DNA of 64,000 nucleotides from Chlorokybus atmophyticus (GCA_009103225.1 RHPI01003389.1:605170-669169), one strand, 5' to 3'; positions 46,069 to 59,199 are shown, counted from the stretch's first letter. Translations and numbers: made by a program. The notes: generated by a model from the letters alone, not told the origin.

Positions 46069-49000
46069 ATGAACGGCAGCCACGGCGACGGCGGCAATGA
46101 CGCCGCCGTCGTCGTCGTCGTCGTCGTCGCTGCGGAGGTGGAGGCCTCCAGGGTCAGCGTGCTTGCGGGGAAGGGGGAGGGTGGCAATGCCGTCCAGGCG
46201 GCGGCGGAGCTACGAAACAATGGCGTACTGACCGTCCGCAGGTCCGCCGACGGCGCCGTGCTGCTCTCTGCGCCTGTCGCTGATACAGAGGTGAGTTTGT
46301 TGGCCATCAGTTGGCCATCATCGCAGCTGTGCGTGGTGTCCTCATGCTTAGGGATTCGGTTGCGTCTTGCGGTTGTGCTGGAGGATAGAAGGATATTGCA
46401 GGAGGCACTGTTGCTTAGCTGTGTGGAGTTCATTTCTCATGCCTATGGTTTGCCATGTGATAGACAACGTCTTTGTTCGTCGGAGCGTGTGCACTTGCCC
46501 ATACTTGCTCAAAGCGTCGAGCATTGTGTGCGCTTGCATGCCAGCTCAGATTGAGACCAGCCTGGTGTGTGGAATAGCCTGTGTTGCCATGGCAGTCCGT
46601 GCACAGTTGCAGTCGTTTGCAGAGAGCTTTTGCAGCCAAACTCTCAGTGGCTATGCATTGACTCCATATTCTGTGCTGCAGTTCATGCTTGCGCCGCAAC
46701 ATTGTGGCATACATCAACGTCTGGTCAACGGCTTCCTTGTGACTAAAGCTTGCCGTGACTGCCACTCATCCTTTTGCTTTGCAGTGGATGCGATTGGGCC
46801 CCTCGATGCAACTATGGAACAATCCGTCAGCTGCTGATGTAAGTTTGCAAAATGTGTTTTGGTGATGATGTTGCGTTGTCAGGCTTGGGCCATCGCTCCA
46901 GCTATCATACTTTTCTGTGTCCAATGCAGCAGCTGCATGCAGTTGATGTTTGTTCATGCTGTTTGTAGCTGTGCCTACATGCGAGCGGCTGCCCCTCATG
47001 TGGTTCCTACAGCAACTGTGCCAACAATTATGATCTCGTCGTGTTTGTGTCCAACATGTAGTGCCCTACACTGCTGCGGCGTATCTGGCTCTAGTATCTC
47101 TATAATGAGTGCACAGTGTTTCAACAAGAAGCTCGCATAAGCAAGCGGACAACACTTTAGTCTAATTGTTATTGTTATCCATGGTTGATTGTTGGCGCTG
47201 CGCTCTACAGATGCAAGTTGCATTGAAGTTTCATTCTGAGGAATCGGCTGAACTGATGGACACTGCAGTGCGAAGACTGCGTCGAAGGAATCATGCAGGT
47301 GCCAGGTTTGACATTCGTGTTTGGTGAGTAGCCCATCTTGTAGCTACTCCAACAGTACCACATAGTGTATGTATCCATTGGTGATGTTGGGCATGCACAT
47401 GTTGCAAAGAACAGTACGAAACATACCTGGCTCCTTCATGCTCAGGAACCCAGCAAGGTGACTCCAGTGATACGTTTGATGCACGAACCGAGGCTTCATG
47501 CGCGGAGCAGTACTTCCAGTACTATGGCCAGCTCATGCATCAACAAAACATGCTGCAAGACTTTGTTCGCACAGGTGAAGGGCACAATCATACGCACCTG
47601 CCAGTGAAGGCAGTGTGATGGCAATTGCAATTCATGGGACTCAATCTTTGCCAAGCATGTTGCATTCACATTCGTGGTATCTCATACAACATGTTCACGG
47701 CATTCTGTGCTACTGAAGTGTCTTGCTGTAGCACATCACACATACAGCGCGTCGATAAAAGTACTTTGTGCAGGCGCGGAGTGGGTAGTCTAACATAGTG
47801 CTCATTGCGACAGGCACCTACTACTCTGCTGTGCTTGAGAACCCTCAGGATTTTGCGGGCAAGCTTGTGCTTGACGTTGGTGCTGGCTCCGGTATTCTGT
47901 CGTTCTTCGCGGCTCAAGCGGGTGCGAAGAAAGTCTATGCAGTGGAGGCATCGGACATGGCACAGTACGCGAAGACACTTGCCATGTCCAATGGAGACGT
48001 GGGCTCAAAGATAGAGGTGCTTCACAAACGGGTTGAAGCCGTTGAGTTACCACAAAAGGTGGATGTTATCATCTCAGAGCCTATGGGCATTCTGCTATTC
48101 AATGAGCGCATGCTGGAGTCATATCTGGTAGCGCGAGACAAGCACTTGAAGCCTGGAGGTCTAATGTTTCCGGCCATTGGACGAATACACCTTGCTCCCT
48201 TTTCCGATGATGCCCTATTTGCAGAAGTGGCAGCCAAGGCACAGTTCTGGCAGACTTCAAACTTTTACGGGGTTGATCTTACACCGCTGTACAATGAAGC
48301 AAGTGAGGGCTACTTCTCACAGCCAGTTGTCGATGCCTTCGACCCTGCGCTGCTTATCGCGCAACCAATTGCCCACACAACAGACTTTCGTACGGCTTCA
48401 CTGGAAGACCTTCAAGAGATTCGCGTTCCCTTCTCATTCATTGCGCAGGCGAACAGTTGGGTACATGGCCTGGCTTGCTGGTTTGACGTGCTGTTTGATG
48501 GAAGGTCAGTGCATTTGTGCACTGCATCAGCTTTGCATTGCGCTGATCCTTCTAGTGCATGTCATGGCTTATGCATGACGATGAGAGATGTTGTGTCTGT
48601 AGATGCAGGCAGCACGTTGGTTGCGTGTCTGACCTTGTTTATTTTGGCGAACAGCCAGGCCCAAAGATGCCTTTCAACAGCACCGGGACTACCGACGACG
48701 CATTGGTTCCAGCTGCGATGCCTGCTTATGAGGCCATTGACGGTCGCAGAAGGGCAAGCCATCACCGGAACAATGGTGCTTAAAGCCCACAGCCGTCAAA
48801 GCTATGACATTCAGCTTGAGATGGCAACAGCCCAAGGAGCACAAACAGCGTACGGGACGTACAACCTCAAGGAGCCATATTACCGACAGGCCATGTCTTA
48901 CTACAACCAATTGCTGCAACAGCAGCAGCAGCAGTGGCAGCAGCAGTATCAAGGTTACCAGCAACAGTTGCAGCAGCTGCAGCAGCCTGTAGCAGCAGTC

Positions 49001-49117
49001 AACGCCGCTTGGCAGCAACCCAGAACACAACCGCAGCAGTTCAAACAGCACGCGCAACAACATTCATTTGAAGGCGGCTATACCGCCACCGAGTATAGCA
49101 ATGACCAAAGATGGTAG
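46069..49117 (+). CDS. PRMT4: protein arginine methyltransferase 4 (CARM1 type), plant-like
   Basis: Exons 46069-46290, 46785-46838, 47211-47323, 47468-47574, 47814-48504 and 48655-49117 sum to 1650 nt (549 aa), all phases closing. The N-terminal PH-like domain is built from exons 1-3. The catalytic core follows: [20 protein letters not shown], motif [18 protein letters not shown], the double-E loop [37 protein letters not shown], and the THW loop [10 protein letters not shown]. It ends with the plant PRMT4 hallmark NLKEPYYRQ and then a Gln-rich tail. It transfers methyl groups from SAM to arginines, making asymmetric dimethylarginine on histone H3 and RNA-processing factors. Length matches Arabidopsis PRMT4a/b (about 530). 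The ATG at 46069 is the first in frame after the divergent promoter. The 150-nt intron 48505-48654 is open in frame (see findings). Confidence 0.95.
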
Positions 49118-50445
49118 AGCAACCCTTAGGAGCCAAATAGGTAAAGGCGTACAGGTTTGCTACCTGATACTGGCATGGCAGTTTCAGAGAAGCTGGTCAG
49201 ATTGGAGCCGCATGTTGAGACAGGCAGCTGGAAGCGTGTCCGGTCTAATTTAGCACGACTGCTTCCGCATGCAGGTTGTTTCACTGAGGCTGTCTCATTG
49301 CAATCAACAACATTGGCAGAGCTTGCACAGAACGATGCTACCGTTCAAATGGCTCAAACAACAACAGCCCCGCGCATATCCTGTACGCCTTATGACAGCA
49401 AAGTTGTTACAGCACACAATGGCAGAAAGGTCGTGTGGTCATCGCCGTCATCTTGTCTATCAGTGGGTGCACGCAAGTTATATGTCACTTATATTATTAT
49501 CACGCATGCAATGGGTTGGAGTGTGAGACGCGAGTAGGCGGGGCTGACACGGCGGCTGACTTGCAGGTATATAGGCTTAGCTGAGAGGCAAAGCATGCAA
49601 AGCAATACGCATAGCACCCACGGCGGCTGATTTGCGGGTACATGGTAGAATAGAGAAAGGGGCCACAAAGCAAGGACACGCATACCACACATTGCATAAA
49701 CCACAGCCATAACCAATCACTATAACAATTACACTCTACCTATACTTAGCTATGGGGGCTGGTGCCTACATGCAAAATGCAGCAGGCAGGTAGCAGCATG
49801 TCAGCAAGGCATGGGATGTGTAGCCTGTCTGCTGCGTGTCCCGCCACAACTGCAATTGCATGAATGTCAGTATTGATAGAGTTAATGGCGTTTGGAGCCT
49901 ACCACTGCTGCCACTGGTGACACTTGGTCGGTTGGTTGCATTGGGTTTACTAACCTTCTGACGGGTTGATACAGTGTTTGCTGTTCAATCTTTAACTCAC
50001 AGCAAAATTCCTGTTGGGTATGGGCTTTGTGTAGTGCAAGATATGCACCAGAGTGTGTTGCACAGAATGGCTTGCATTCGTGGCATTGTTCAGATATGCT
50101 GACTCCAATAACGGCAATTTGGAAAGGCCCTAGCCACTGCGTAACATGGTGGCCTACGCTCATGGTGTTCACTGAGATCAACAGGCACAGGCTCATGCAA
50201 CCTCCATATGCAGTTGAAGCCAAGAGTTGAATTAAGACAACTGTGATACCGCATGGCAACAACTTTGATGAGCAAAGGCACACGAGACTGCAGCTGAACA
50301 AGATATGGCAGCCCAATTCATCGCAGGTAAATATGCTACCAATTAGCAGCATGCAGCGATGACTGCACAGGATAGCTACGCAACCAGTTTGTACAATACA
50401 TATGTATATATATGGCCTAATGGTTTCTTGCAGCATTTACGCTTC
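49118..50445. other. intergenic, between convergent PRMT4 and SPA genes
   Basis: Both genes end here. 49530-49660 has a repeated CACGGCGGCTGA(C/T)TTGC(A/G)GGTA unit (two copies about 80 bp apart). No coding exon was recognised. Confidence 0.45.
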
Positions 50446-53400
50446 TCAAACCAAGTCAAGAATCTTGATGTTCCCCAGAGAATTGGCAGCTACCAGACTG
50501 CTGTTGCCCTTGAAGCACACACTGGAAACAAACTGGCCAGCATCATCCTCGGTCTCCAGGCCAGTGACTGGGTCAGCATTGCGAAAGCGATAGGAGGTGA
50601 CAGGCATTGGCAATGACTTGTAATACACAAAAACCTGCAGAAACCCTTGATGTTAATAGAACAGAATCGTGTAGGCGGCAGAGGATACAAGCCAAGTACG
50701 CTTACCCCATTGCTCTCTGACCCGCAAGCAATGTAGCCATCTGAGTTGGCAGCAAGCCCCACAAAGTTCTGCAACAGGGTACCAGTCAGGACCAGAAGAA
50801 AGGAGCGCAAGGACGTGATTGTTGTCGGACTTCTTACCTTCTCATTGGTATGGCCTGTGAACGTGCGCTCACACTCCACATGCCCTTCCATTGAAGCTTT
50901 GTGCACATCCCACAACTTCAATGTGTTGTCGGTGGACGCACTGACCAGGGTGTGTCCATCTAGCCATTTCACGTAGGACACTGCCTTTTGATGACCCCCA
51001 AGCACTGACAACGGCCTTCCAAGGCAACGCAGGTCATAGACAAACACCTGCAGAGACAGCGGGTCAGGACAGCTTACAACATGACGAAACAGCTGAAGCG
51101 CTCACGTGTCACATGTCAAACCTTATAGTCAGCAGAACCGAAGGCCACTACATTCGTGGAGTCAGGTGCAAAGTTGACACAGCACAAATTGGCCTTGCCC
51201 TCAATAGTTGCGCAGCTGGACTCCTGGGATATACTCCATATTTTGACTCGCCCATCATCACTTGCACTTGCCAAGCGGGTAGGATCCACTCTGGAAAAGT
51301 CCACACTCCACACGCGCTTGCTATGCTCTGACAACTCCATCAGCGACGTTCCTACTGTTGCATCCCAAAGCTGCACGACAGGCACAATGTTTGCATGAAG
51401 TCGCATTCAGAGTGCAATGACTGCATCATTGCCAGGTGCAACTCTGCAAGGTAACTTGTGACCACCAACCTGGACAACTCCTTCATAATCGCTCGAAGCT
51501 ACATGAGACTTGATGTAGCTGTTCCAGCAAAGTGAGGCCAGCTTTGCCCTTGTGCTCATCTCCAGCACAGGGTAGTGGATGTCAACACGCTCACTAACTA
51601 CACTCTTGTAGTCAAAAATCTTGATGCGCCGGCACACACCGGCAGTGGCAAAGTACTCTTCATCCCGATCAAAACCAATTGAACACACCATGTTGGCGGA
51701 GTTCAGCAAATCACCATGTTTGAGTGCAGCACGAACTTCCAGAGAGGTGTGTTTGGAAAACTTGCGTAGATCTTCCGAGAAGGCGCCGAGCCGATCAAAT
51801 CCGCCATCTTGAAGGGAGAAACCTGATGCATCCCCCACAAGGGAATGAGACTGTCCTCCACTAGTTGCTGTTAGCGTGCGGACATAATCCGAATCCGAGC
51901 TCCTTGAACTGTGAGAGAGGCGCTGCCTGAACTGCTGCTTTGAACCGCCATGATGGCTTGACTGCTGCTGCAACCTGCGGTAGATGCCCTCAAAATACGC
52001 TGCCTCCAGCTGCTTGAAATTGCGGCTGATGTGGGCAGCTTGCGGGTCTTTAAGGTCCAGATGAGAAGAGCTGGCAGTTGATGTACCGTCCTGCAATTTC
52101 CGACGTTTTCCTAATGGCTGAGGCTCAGAATTGCTGGCACGCGCTCGCTTGGCTGCCTGCAAAGCAGCTTTTCTCCGCTCAATCTCCGCCATGTCTGCAC
52201 TGAGGAAGGCTATGTCTCGCTTGATGGCCTCAATCTGCTTCACCTTCTGCATATGCATGTGCTGCAAAAACTCGCGCAGAACCTGCATCATTGCATACCG
52301 CATCAGTACCACAAATACCACAAGCAACATCTGCGCAATGAATTGTCGTACATACCTCACACTCTTCTTCACGCTCTTCAACATCAAGCAACTGCTGTCG
52401 CTCTTTCAACTGCGGCTCAATGCTTCTGATAAGATCTCCATTTAGAACAGCAAAGGCCGTGGGCCGAGAAGTAGGCTCTGGGTGCAGGAGCCAGAGTACA
52501 AGAGTCACTTCTTTGTGGAAGCTGCGAAGGAGCGCGGGAGGCACAATCCGATATCGCAGTTCTCCCATCAACCGGACCCAATCTGCATCGCTCTGGGCGG
52601 GGCAGATCAACTCGAAAAACAGTACACCAGCACTATACATATTTGACATAGACGTCACGCTCTGCCCGGCAAGCTCCTCAGGGCTGCAATAAGATGTCTC
52701 TATTGAGGGCAGGGACCCTTCTGGCAGCTTGCTCACACTCTTGAAGGTTGCGCGATGCGACGGTGATAACTCAATTAGAGAGGGGTTGAGGTGCCGAATG
52801 ACATTGCCTTTGCAGTGCTCTTGCTCCATCACTTGCAACACCTGGTAAAAAATGTACAGCGACTGTACCCGGTCAACGGTTTGTCGTCTCTGCGACAGCC
52901 ACTGCCGAAGAGTTCCTCCTGTAGCAGGATTGGGAGAACCTGCTGCCCGCATAAACAAACTAGATCAGTGTAAGAACTGGACAGCGCACCAGGCAATTCT
53001 ACATATCATGCTGCACCAAAAGCAGAAAAGAACCGAGTGGAGCGGCATGTGTCCTTGCACTAACGGGCAGTTTACCAACAGAAACTCGCCCCGGAACAAA
53101 CAAGATGACCCGCCAAGTGCAACCAGAAGGACAAAGCATGGAGAGCAACACGACACCTCACTGCGCAGGCGCAGAAGCACAAGTGCCCGCACCTTGATAG
53201 CCACATTTTCGCAGAAGATTTCCAACGAGCAGCCTAGAGACGCGCTTCTCATCTACCAAGCGTTCACTGGCGTCTGCCGGATGGGGGGCAGGGGGAGCGC
53301 CTTGGATGCAACACGCTTCTTCTACAGAGCTCTCTAAGCTTTGGGGCTGTGCGGCTGCGACGGCTGCAGCAGGCGGCACGGAGGCCACAGCTGCAGCCGT

Positions 53401-53499
53401 CGCAGACGCCTCAGGCGACCGCACGCTGGGCGACGACGGCGAATCCGCCGGTAACGACGCCAACACTACCGTTGAGGCGTCCATTCTGACAGCTCTCAT
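50446..53499 (-). CDS. SPA: SPA-family protein (COP1 partner): kinase-like, coiled-coil and WD40 domains
   Basis: Exons on the minus strand 53193-53499, 52356-52939, 51470-52282, 51122-51370, 50838-51047, 50706-50768 and 50446-50634 sum to 2415 nt (804 aa), all phases closing. This is the length of Arabidopsis SPA3/SPA4. N-terminus: Ala/Pro-rich. Degenerate kinase-like domain: [54 protein letters not shown]. Coiled coil: [22 protein letters not shown]40 propeller: [70 protein letters not shown], ending [12 protein letters not shown]. There is no RING, so it is SPA and not COP1. SPA proteins bind COP1 in the CUL4-DDB1 ligase that destroys light-signalling factors in the dark. Start ATG 53499 is the first in frame; ATG 53484 is possible. 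Confidence 0.93.
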
Positions 53500-56400
53500 T
53501 CCAAACCGGCATTCCCGACCCGCATCCCTGGCGGCGGCTCTCAAAGTCAAGCCGCACGACCATGCGGTGGGCACCGCCAACCCCGTCGGCGCCACCACGC
53601 CAGCCCACGCCAGAAACCCCAGCTCCCAACTTTGCCGCCGCTGCTCCTCCTCCGCCCGGCGCCTATCCTTTCAGTAAAGCCCCGTAAGGTTTTCAAGGCA
53701 TCGACGTCGCCAACCCTAATGCCCCCGCCAACCCCGCCACCGCCGCCGCCGCCGCCGATGCCACCACCTTCACCTTTGCTAACCAGCAGTATCGTGCTCT
53801 AAAAGTTGCGTTATTCGGTACTTCAAATACTTGAAACTTAAGACTTTCATGCGAGACGCTGCCGTCCACCACCCTGGCGCCGAGATTGCAAACCGCGCTG
53901 ACATGTTTGGTAGAGGTCAGTGACCGACATGGTTAGGGTTTAGATAGGCCTGGTTAACTAGGTAAGGCCAAACATGGCCTGATCATTAAATGTACAAGCT
54001 AGAGTCTTGCCTGGATTAGCTGGTCCACAATGTGGACTCCACATGCCGCCACCTACGAGAGCATGTTTTGCACACTACATGTAACATGAGAGCTGCGTAT
54101 TTAAATACCGGTACATCTATGCTAGGGGTAGTACTGGTATTCATGTTGATGCACGATATATATGTATATAGTATAATGTTGTATATGTATAGCATGCATG
54201 ATTTGTTCATTTTATTGCGTGATGCTGAAAATCACATAATGCGTATGCAAGCAAAAGTGTCAATACGTAATATTATTGATTAACACATACGTTGGCGCAC
54301 ATATACGCCCATTACGTGCTACAAAATTTGTATAAGCTAACATAACCTATCGTTTGTGTCATAAACATATTATACTGCCATGCATCCGGAGCAATTAACT
54401 CACCGGCCTCGCTATTCATGCATGTTTAATCGCAAGCAAAAATTGAGGTCTCAACAAGTATAAAATTCTTTTTAACAATAATTTCATCGACCTTAAGACA
54501 CGAGCCGTAAAGCATGACGTGCGTGTGCGTAACCTCAACCGTTGTTGACTTTGACTACTACTTGCATTGATGCGAGCTTCACTATTACCTGTTTTTAAAA
54601 CTATTCAACAGTTTAAACTTCAACTTCAACTTCAACTCGTATCAATACTACCTTCCATATAAAGGGTGGGTATGTTGTGACAGCGATGTATTCATAGCGT
54701 TTAATATTAGTAGGACTCGTGACCCACTTGTAATAATAAGAGCACTGATAAGTTATGGAAACAAGGCTCGGCCTGTACATGTTGTACTTTACCGTGTATG
54801 GTTCATGTTGGTGTGGCCAACGACACCTAACGAGCAAGACATGTTCAATGCGCGTTTTGTTTGTCCATGCGTATTCATAACTGATTGTGTGTGTATCTGC
54901 TTGTTGGACGCGAGTTGAGTGGCAGCGGTCAACGCTAAGTAGCGCGAATGATACGACGTGCCCGGCCTGCGGCCAGCTGGGGCAATTGTCGGCTTGCCGG
55001 CTTTTAGGCAGCTTTTCGACAAAAAGTTTCTGACGGTTTCGCCACAGTTACGATAACATGCGCCACGACGTCGGTGTGCGTGGCGGCCACGCACACCATA
55101 TCGCTACAGGCTACTTACAGCCGCTGGATGAACTATTATAATCAAGGCCTGGATGGCAGCCACGCAGCTAGGTAACCGGCAGTTGACCACTGAAAGCGTC
55201 TCATCATCAGCAACAGCTTGGCAGCTTGGCAACGGCAGTCGTGGCCGCCTAAGGTATTCGCAATCGATCCAGTTGGGCAGAATCAAGACCTGCGCGGCGC
55301 CAAACTTACGTGCAAACTTTCCGCCAGGCCTTTTTGGGGCGCGAAAGTCCGCTTGCTGTCAGCAACGCGCAGCGACGTGGCGCGCGGACGGCGCAGCAGT
55401 TTGTCAGCAGCCGTGTTGCATTTTGCCGTGCGGTAAGTTTGGGCCTCGCGCTTGGAAGTTTAGGCCTCGCATGCCTACACGCGAGCAGCCATGAGGTAGG
55501 GTCCCTAACTGAGAGGCGGTAAAGTAACAGGTTTTGGACTACCAGTGCTGTATCAAAGACAGCACATTACATGATACAGTGAGGCTGCGTGAGCAAGTGT
55601 AGTTTAGCATGTCAATGCGGCATCCGCAAGATTCAATCACATCAACACATGATACTGTTATTATTCAAGTTGTGCCATTAAGATTGAAGATACATCGACA
55701 CGAGCTATATCCTTTTAAACTATTTCATTATAATATTAAACTAAAAAAATAAGCAAAAAATGTGATTTCTTATGTATTGAATACACTATCATCATAATTA
55801 TTGATACAATATTCGAGTCTAATTACATCGACCTTTCGTTGATTAAGCTTTTCTACATTGTTCAACATGAATTCATGTTAAATAAGCACTGCGCAATGAC
55901 TGCACACATGTAGTACTCATACTTTATGTTAAACATAACCATTAACCTAAAACAAGGTAGACAATGGTGATGAGCAGCTATATTCAAGCTATGATATGTT
56001 AGGCCAAATTTACATATCATTTGTACACATTGTTGCGTCAACTTGTCATTTGCAACAAGGAGTTGAAGTAATTCCCTCACTCGTTGATAGACACACGAAA
56101 ACCTATAGTATTTGATATCATATGATAGCTGTTTTGCGCATGGAAGCAAATATCTGACAGTAAGTAAACAACAAATATTCCATACATCATGTTAAAATAT
56201 GTCTTGCATACATAACGCATTGCACCAATGTTTATTGTTGACGACCAAATGGTATTTAAGTGCTCCACTAATTGTACATTGCAAACATTACGCATGGCAA
56301 CTCATGTTATCGCATTATCCTTCTTTCACAAATCTGTGATGTTCGTACACATATGCATGTTGACATCATGCGCAACCATAACATTGCATGTCATTTGGAT

Positions 56401-56620
56401 GACAGGTGCAATGTTGACTGGTGCAACGCGCTAACATGTGCATGGGGGACGGCTGCCTAGATGGGGCCAACCTCTACCTTCTGATATGCTGCGCTTTGCA
56501 TATTAAAACCCGATGCCCGCTTGCCACACACTGCGGCCGAATCTACTTAACGTATCCAATCTACGTTCTGCAGCTAATATTATAAGTCTGATCTTGTTTG
56601 ATTTGTTGGGTGTGATTGCG
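53500..56620. other. no gene recognised
   Basis: 53500-53780 is the GC-rich upstream region of SPA. 54000-54720 and 55650-56450 are AT-rich. 54610-54640 has an AACTTC triplet-pair repeat. 55150-55530 is GC-rich with open frames but no motif. Confidence 0.4.
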
Positions 56621-57120
56621 AATTGGGATGAATTGTGACAAACCTCACTCATGGTAGTGTCTTTTACTACCATAGCCTACTGGTCCGGCCCCAATTGTTA
56701 CAATGGTAACGGAGCTTGACGTCTCAGCCTCAATTCCCGTAGGGACTTGAGGCGGATCCAAGGCAAAAACAAAAACATTTGGGGGGGCTTGCCCTAGGCT
56801 GGGCGCGGGATCACGACTTGCGCGCCGAGCCAGTTCAACATAGGCCGCGTGAGCGGTCGCGCTGCGATGGCAGGTCGCGCGTTGAGGATGGCCGTTCGGT
56901 CGGTCAGGACCGTTCGTGGGCTGGATTTAATAGGCCGCGAGCAGACCGATCGTAATACGGCCGCGAACACGGCGACATGGGCTAGTGCCTCATTGGATTA
57001 TCAGGACCTCATGGGTTAAATTGGGGAGGAATGTCACAAATTGGGATAAATTGTGACAGACCTCACTCATGGTATTGTCTTTTACTACCATAGCCTAGTG
57101 GTCAGGCCCCAATTGTTACA
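56621..57120. repeat. two 82-bp direct repeats about 418 bp apart
   Basis: 56621-56702 and 57039-57120 share AATTGGGAT.AATTGTGACA, CCTCACTCATGGTA, TCTTTTACTACCATAGCCTA and CCCCAATTGTTACA with a few differences. Between them lie GGCCGCG-rich sequences. The spacing and TTACA ends suggest a short LTR-like or non-autonomous element. No coding. Confidence 0.8.
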
Positions 57121-57414
57121 GGTGTTAAGTGTTTTAACTCTTTGTCGGCCCCCACTTAATCTTATGCGTTGGCCTTGATGCCTTGCTCTTGCACTGCTAC
57201 CTCGTTTTACTATAGAGTTTGATATACGTAACTCTTGTGTGTTACGTATGACACCGTAAGTGGATCAAGCCGGTAGCCATTCCGCTATAAATGGCTTGCA
57301 GTACAGCTCTGCTGCCGGCGGGTCTCACAAAACGACGCACAGGACCGGTACAAGACATGCCGGCCGCTATAGCTGCGCCATTTTCACACAGCATACCTGC
57401 CACACCTCCCCTCC

Positions 57415-57702
57415 NNNNNNNNNNNNNNNNNNNNNNNNNNNNNNNNNNNNNNNNNNNNNNNNNNNNNNNNNNNNNNNNNNNNNNNNNNNNNNNNNNNNNN
57501 NNNNNNNNNNNNNNNNNNNNNNNNNNNNNNNNNNNNNNNNNNNNNNNNNNNNNNNNNNNNNNNNNNNNNNNNNNNNNNNNNNNNNNNNNNNNNNNNNNNN
57601 NNNNNNNNNNNNNNNNNNNNNNNNNNNNNNNNNNNNNNNNNNNNNNNNNNNNNNNNNNNNNNNNNNNNNNNNNNNNNNNNNNNNNNNNNNNNNNNNNNNN
57701 NN
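57415..57702. other. assembly gap (288 N) followed by poly-C
   Basis: A run of N, then an uninterrupted run of about 29 C (57703-57731). Frames across it are meaningless. Confidence 0.99.
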
Positions 57703-57929
57703 CCCCCCCCCCCCCCCCCCCCCCCCCCCCCTTCCCTTCGATTGACGTCCTTGCCGGCCCGGTGCAAGCATTGCCTAATCTCCGCCACCTGGTGCTCAGG
57801 TTTGCATGCTGCTTCGCCTTCTCCTACTTCTACACTTTGCTACCAGCACATAGCCGAGCATGCCCATGCCATTGCCTTGATAGTTTATCTCTGCATCACA
57901 CAAGTGTGTTAATGAGCTGCCTGCGTAAT

Positions 57930-58190
57930 GGTGTCTGTGTGCAGCATGTGTGTGCGTGCGTGCGTGCGTGTTTGCATCATGTGCAGCATGCAGCACGTGC
58001 GTGCATGTGTGTGAGTGTGTGCAGCATGTGTAGCATGCAGGTGTGCGCGTGTGTGCAGCAAAGGCAGCATGCAGCATGTGCGTGCATGAGTGTGAGTATG
58101 CGCTGCATGTCTGTGCGCGTGTATGTGTGTGCGTTCACATGTGTGTGCAGCACGTGTGCCCGTGTGAGTGAGTGTCTACGTGTGTGAGTT
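57930..58190. repeat. TGTGTGCAGCATG-type microsatellite inside a hAT intron
   Basis: An imperfect array of GTGTGTGC and GCAGCATGTG units, directly downstream (in gene direction) of the hAT exon donor. Confidence 0.8.
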
Positions 58191-58219
58191 TGTGCGAAAC
58201 ACAGCCTGTTGCAACATAC

Positions 58220-58978
58220 CTTTTCAATGGCGTTGATAAGCTCACACGCAACGTAGGCAGCATCTTTCGTGTGACCCTCCGTGTCGACGGCATCCAAGAA
58301 CATGATGCCTTTGGGGCTGACTTGTAAGATATTCAGCAAGGGATGTTTCACATGGTCCATCCAACCATCCGATGTGATGGAGCAGCCGGTCTTCGCAATG
58401 GAAAACTGCACCTCGCTCATGCGTGCTTCAATCAATCTTTTCTCATTGGCAAGATGACTGGTGCGCAATGTACTGTAGCTGAGTGGGATACCTTGACAGC
58501 TAGGTCCATAACGAGCAACAGAGCGCATAGCTTGCTTAAAATACTTGCTTCTACTTAGGTTGAAAGGCAAGCCACCCGCATAAAACATCCACGCTACATC
58601 CGCATCAACTTGGCTTTTGTTGCATGCTCGCAATGCTGTACGAATCACTGGCTGCGTAGATGCAGCAGCTGTGTTTTCACCCTCTACTGACGTGCTGGCA
58701 TGCAACTTTGCATGCATACGCTTCTTTAATGCAACTGTTTGCTTTTGTCTTTCAACAAGCATAAGTGCAACTTTTAACTCTTTGAGCGCTAATGGGCATG
58801 CAGCAACACCTTCCCCTACCTTGCCCAACAGATGGGCTCTAATTCTTACAACACCACCCAAGAACTCCTTATTACAAAACAGGCACTTGAACTGCGGATG
58901 TCCTCCTGGCGCGCGTGGGGGAGCAATGATCTTCACCTTGTTCCATTCCATAATTGCATCCTTATTGCGCCGCGCCAT
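58220..58978 (-). pseudogene. hAT transposase, N-terminal exon only
   Basis: An intact exon of 253 codons from ATG 58978 (MARRNKDAIMEWNKV) to a GTATGT donor at 58219. It has a BED-type zinc finger (FKCLFCNKEFLGG...RIRAHLLG), then the DUF659 region: DVAWMFYAGGLPFNLSRSKY, GIPLSYSTLRTSHL, TGCSITSDGWMDHVKHPLLN, and FLDAVDTEGHTKDA. That is the start of the hAT RNase H-like core including its first catalytic Asp region. The rest of the core and the C-terminal dimerisation domain are absent. Downstream there is only a microsatellite and the N gap, so the gene is truncated or runs into the gap. Confidence 0.8.
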
Positions 58979-59153
58979 GCTAGCAAACCCAACCCTAGCT
59001 ACGTGGCGCACCCCTCAACGCTGCAACCGCCGTTAGCACCACCCTGCATTGATGCCACCACCGCCTCCGCCGCCGCCGCCATGCAAATTGATTTTGACGC
59101 ATAGTCAGATACACAACGCCAAACCCTAATTCAGACGTACTTTACGCGTACTT

Positions 59154-59199
59154 TGCCCGCTGCTGAGTACGGTACTAGTACCGTACTCTGCAGCGGGCA
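59154..59199. promoter_or_regulatory. long palindrome upstream of the hAT gene
   Basis: 23-bp arms with one mismatch and no loop (left arm TGCCCGCTGCTGAGTACGG then TACT). It lies about 180 bp before the hAT ATG. Further upstream, at about 59290-59325, the minus strand begins CAGGGCTGCCGAGATAAGC, a possible hAT terminal repeat. Confidence 0.6.

Noticed and set aside
56621-57120. The two 82-bp direct repeats as LTRs of a retrotransposon
   Set aside because: They lack clear TG...CA ends, a primer site or a target duplication, and the 336 bp between them has no coding content. Recorded only as direct repeats.
57260-58187. Open frames spanning the N gap
   Set aside because: They exist only because N codons were read as unknown residues; the ends are poly-C and microsatellite.
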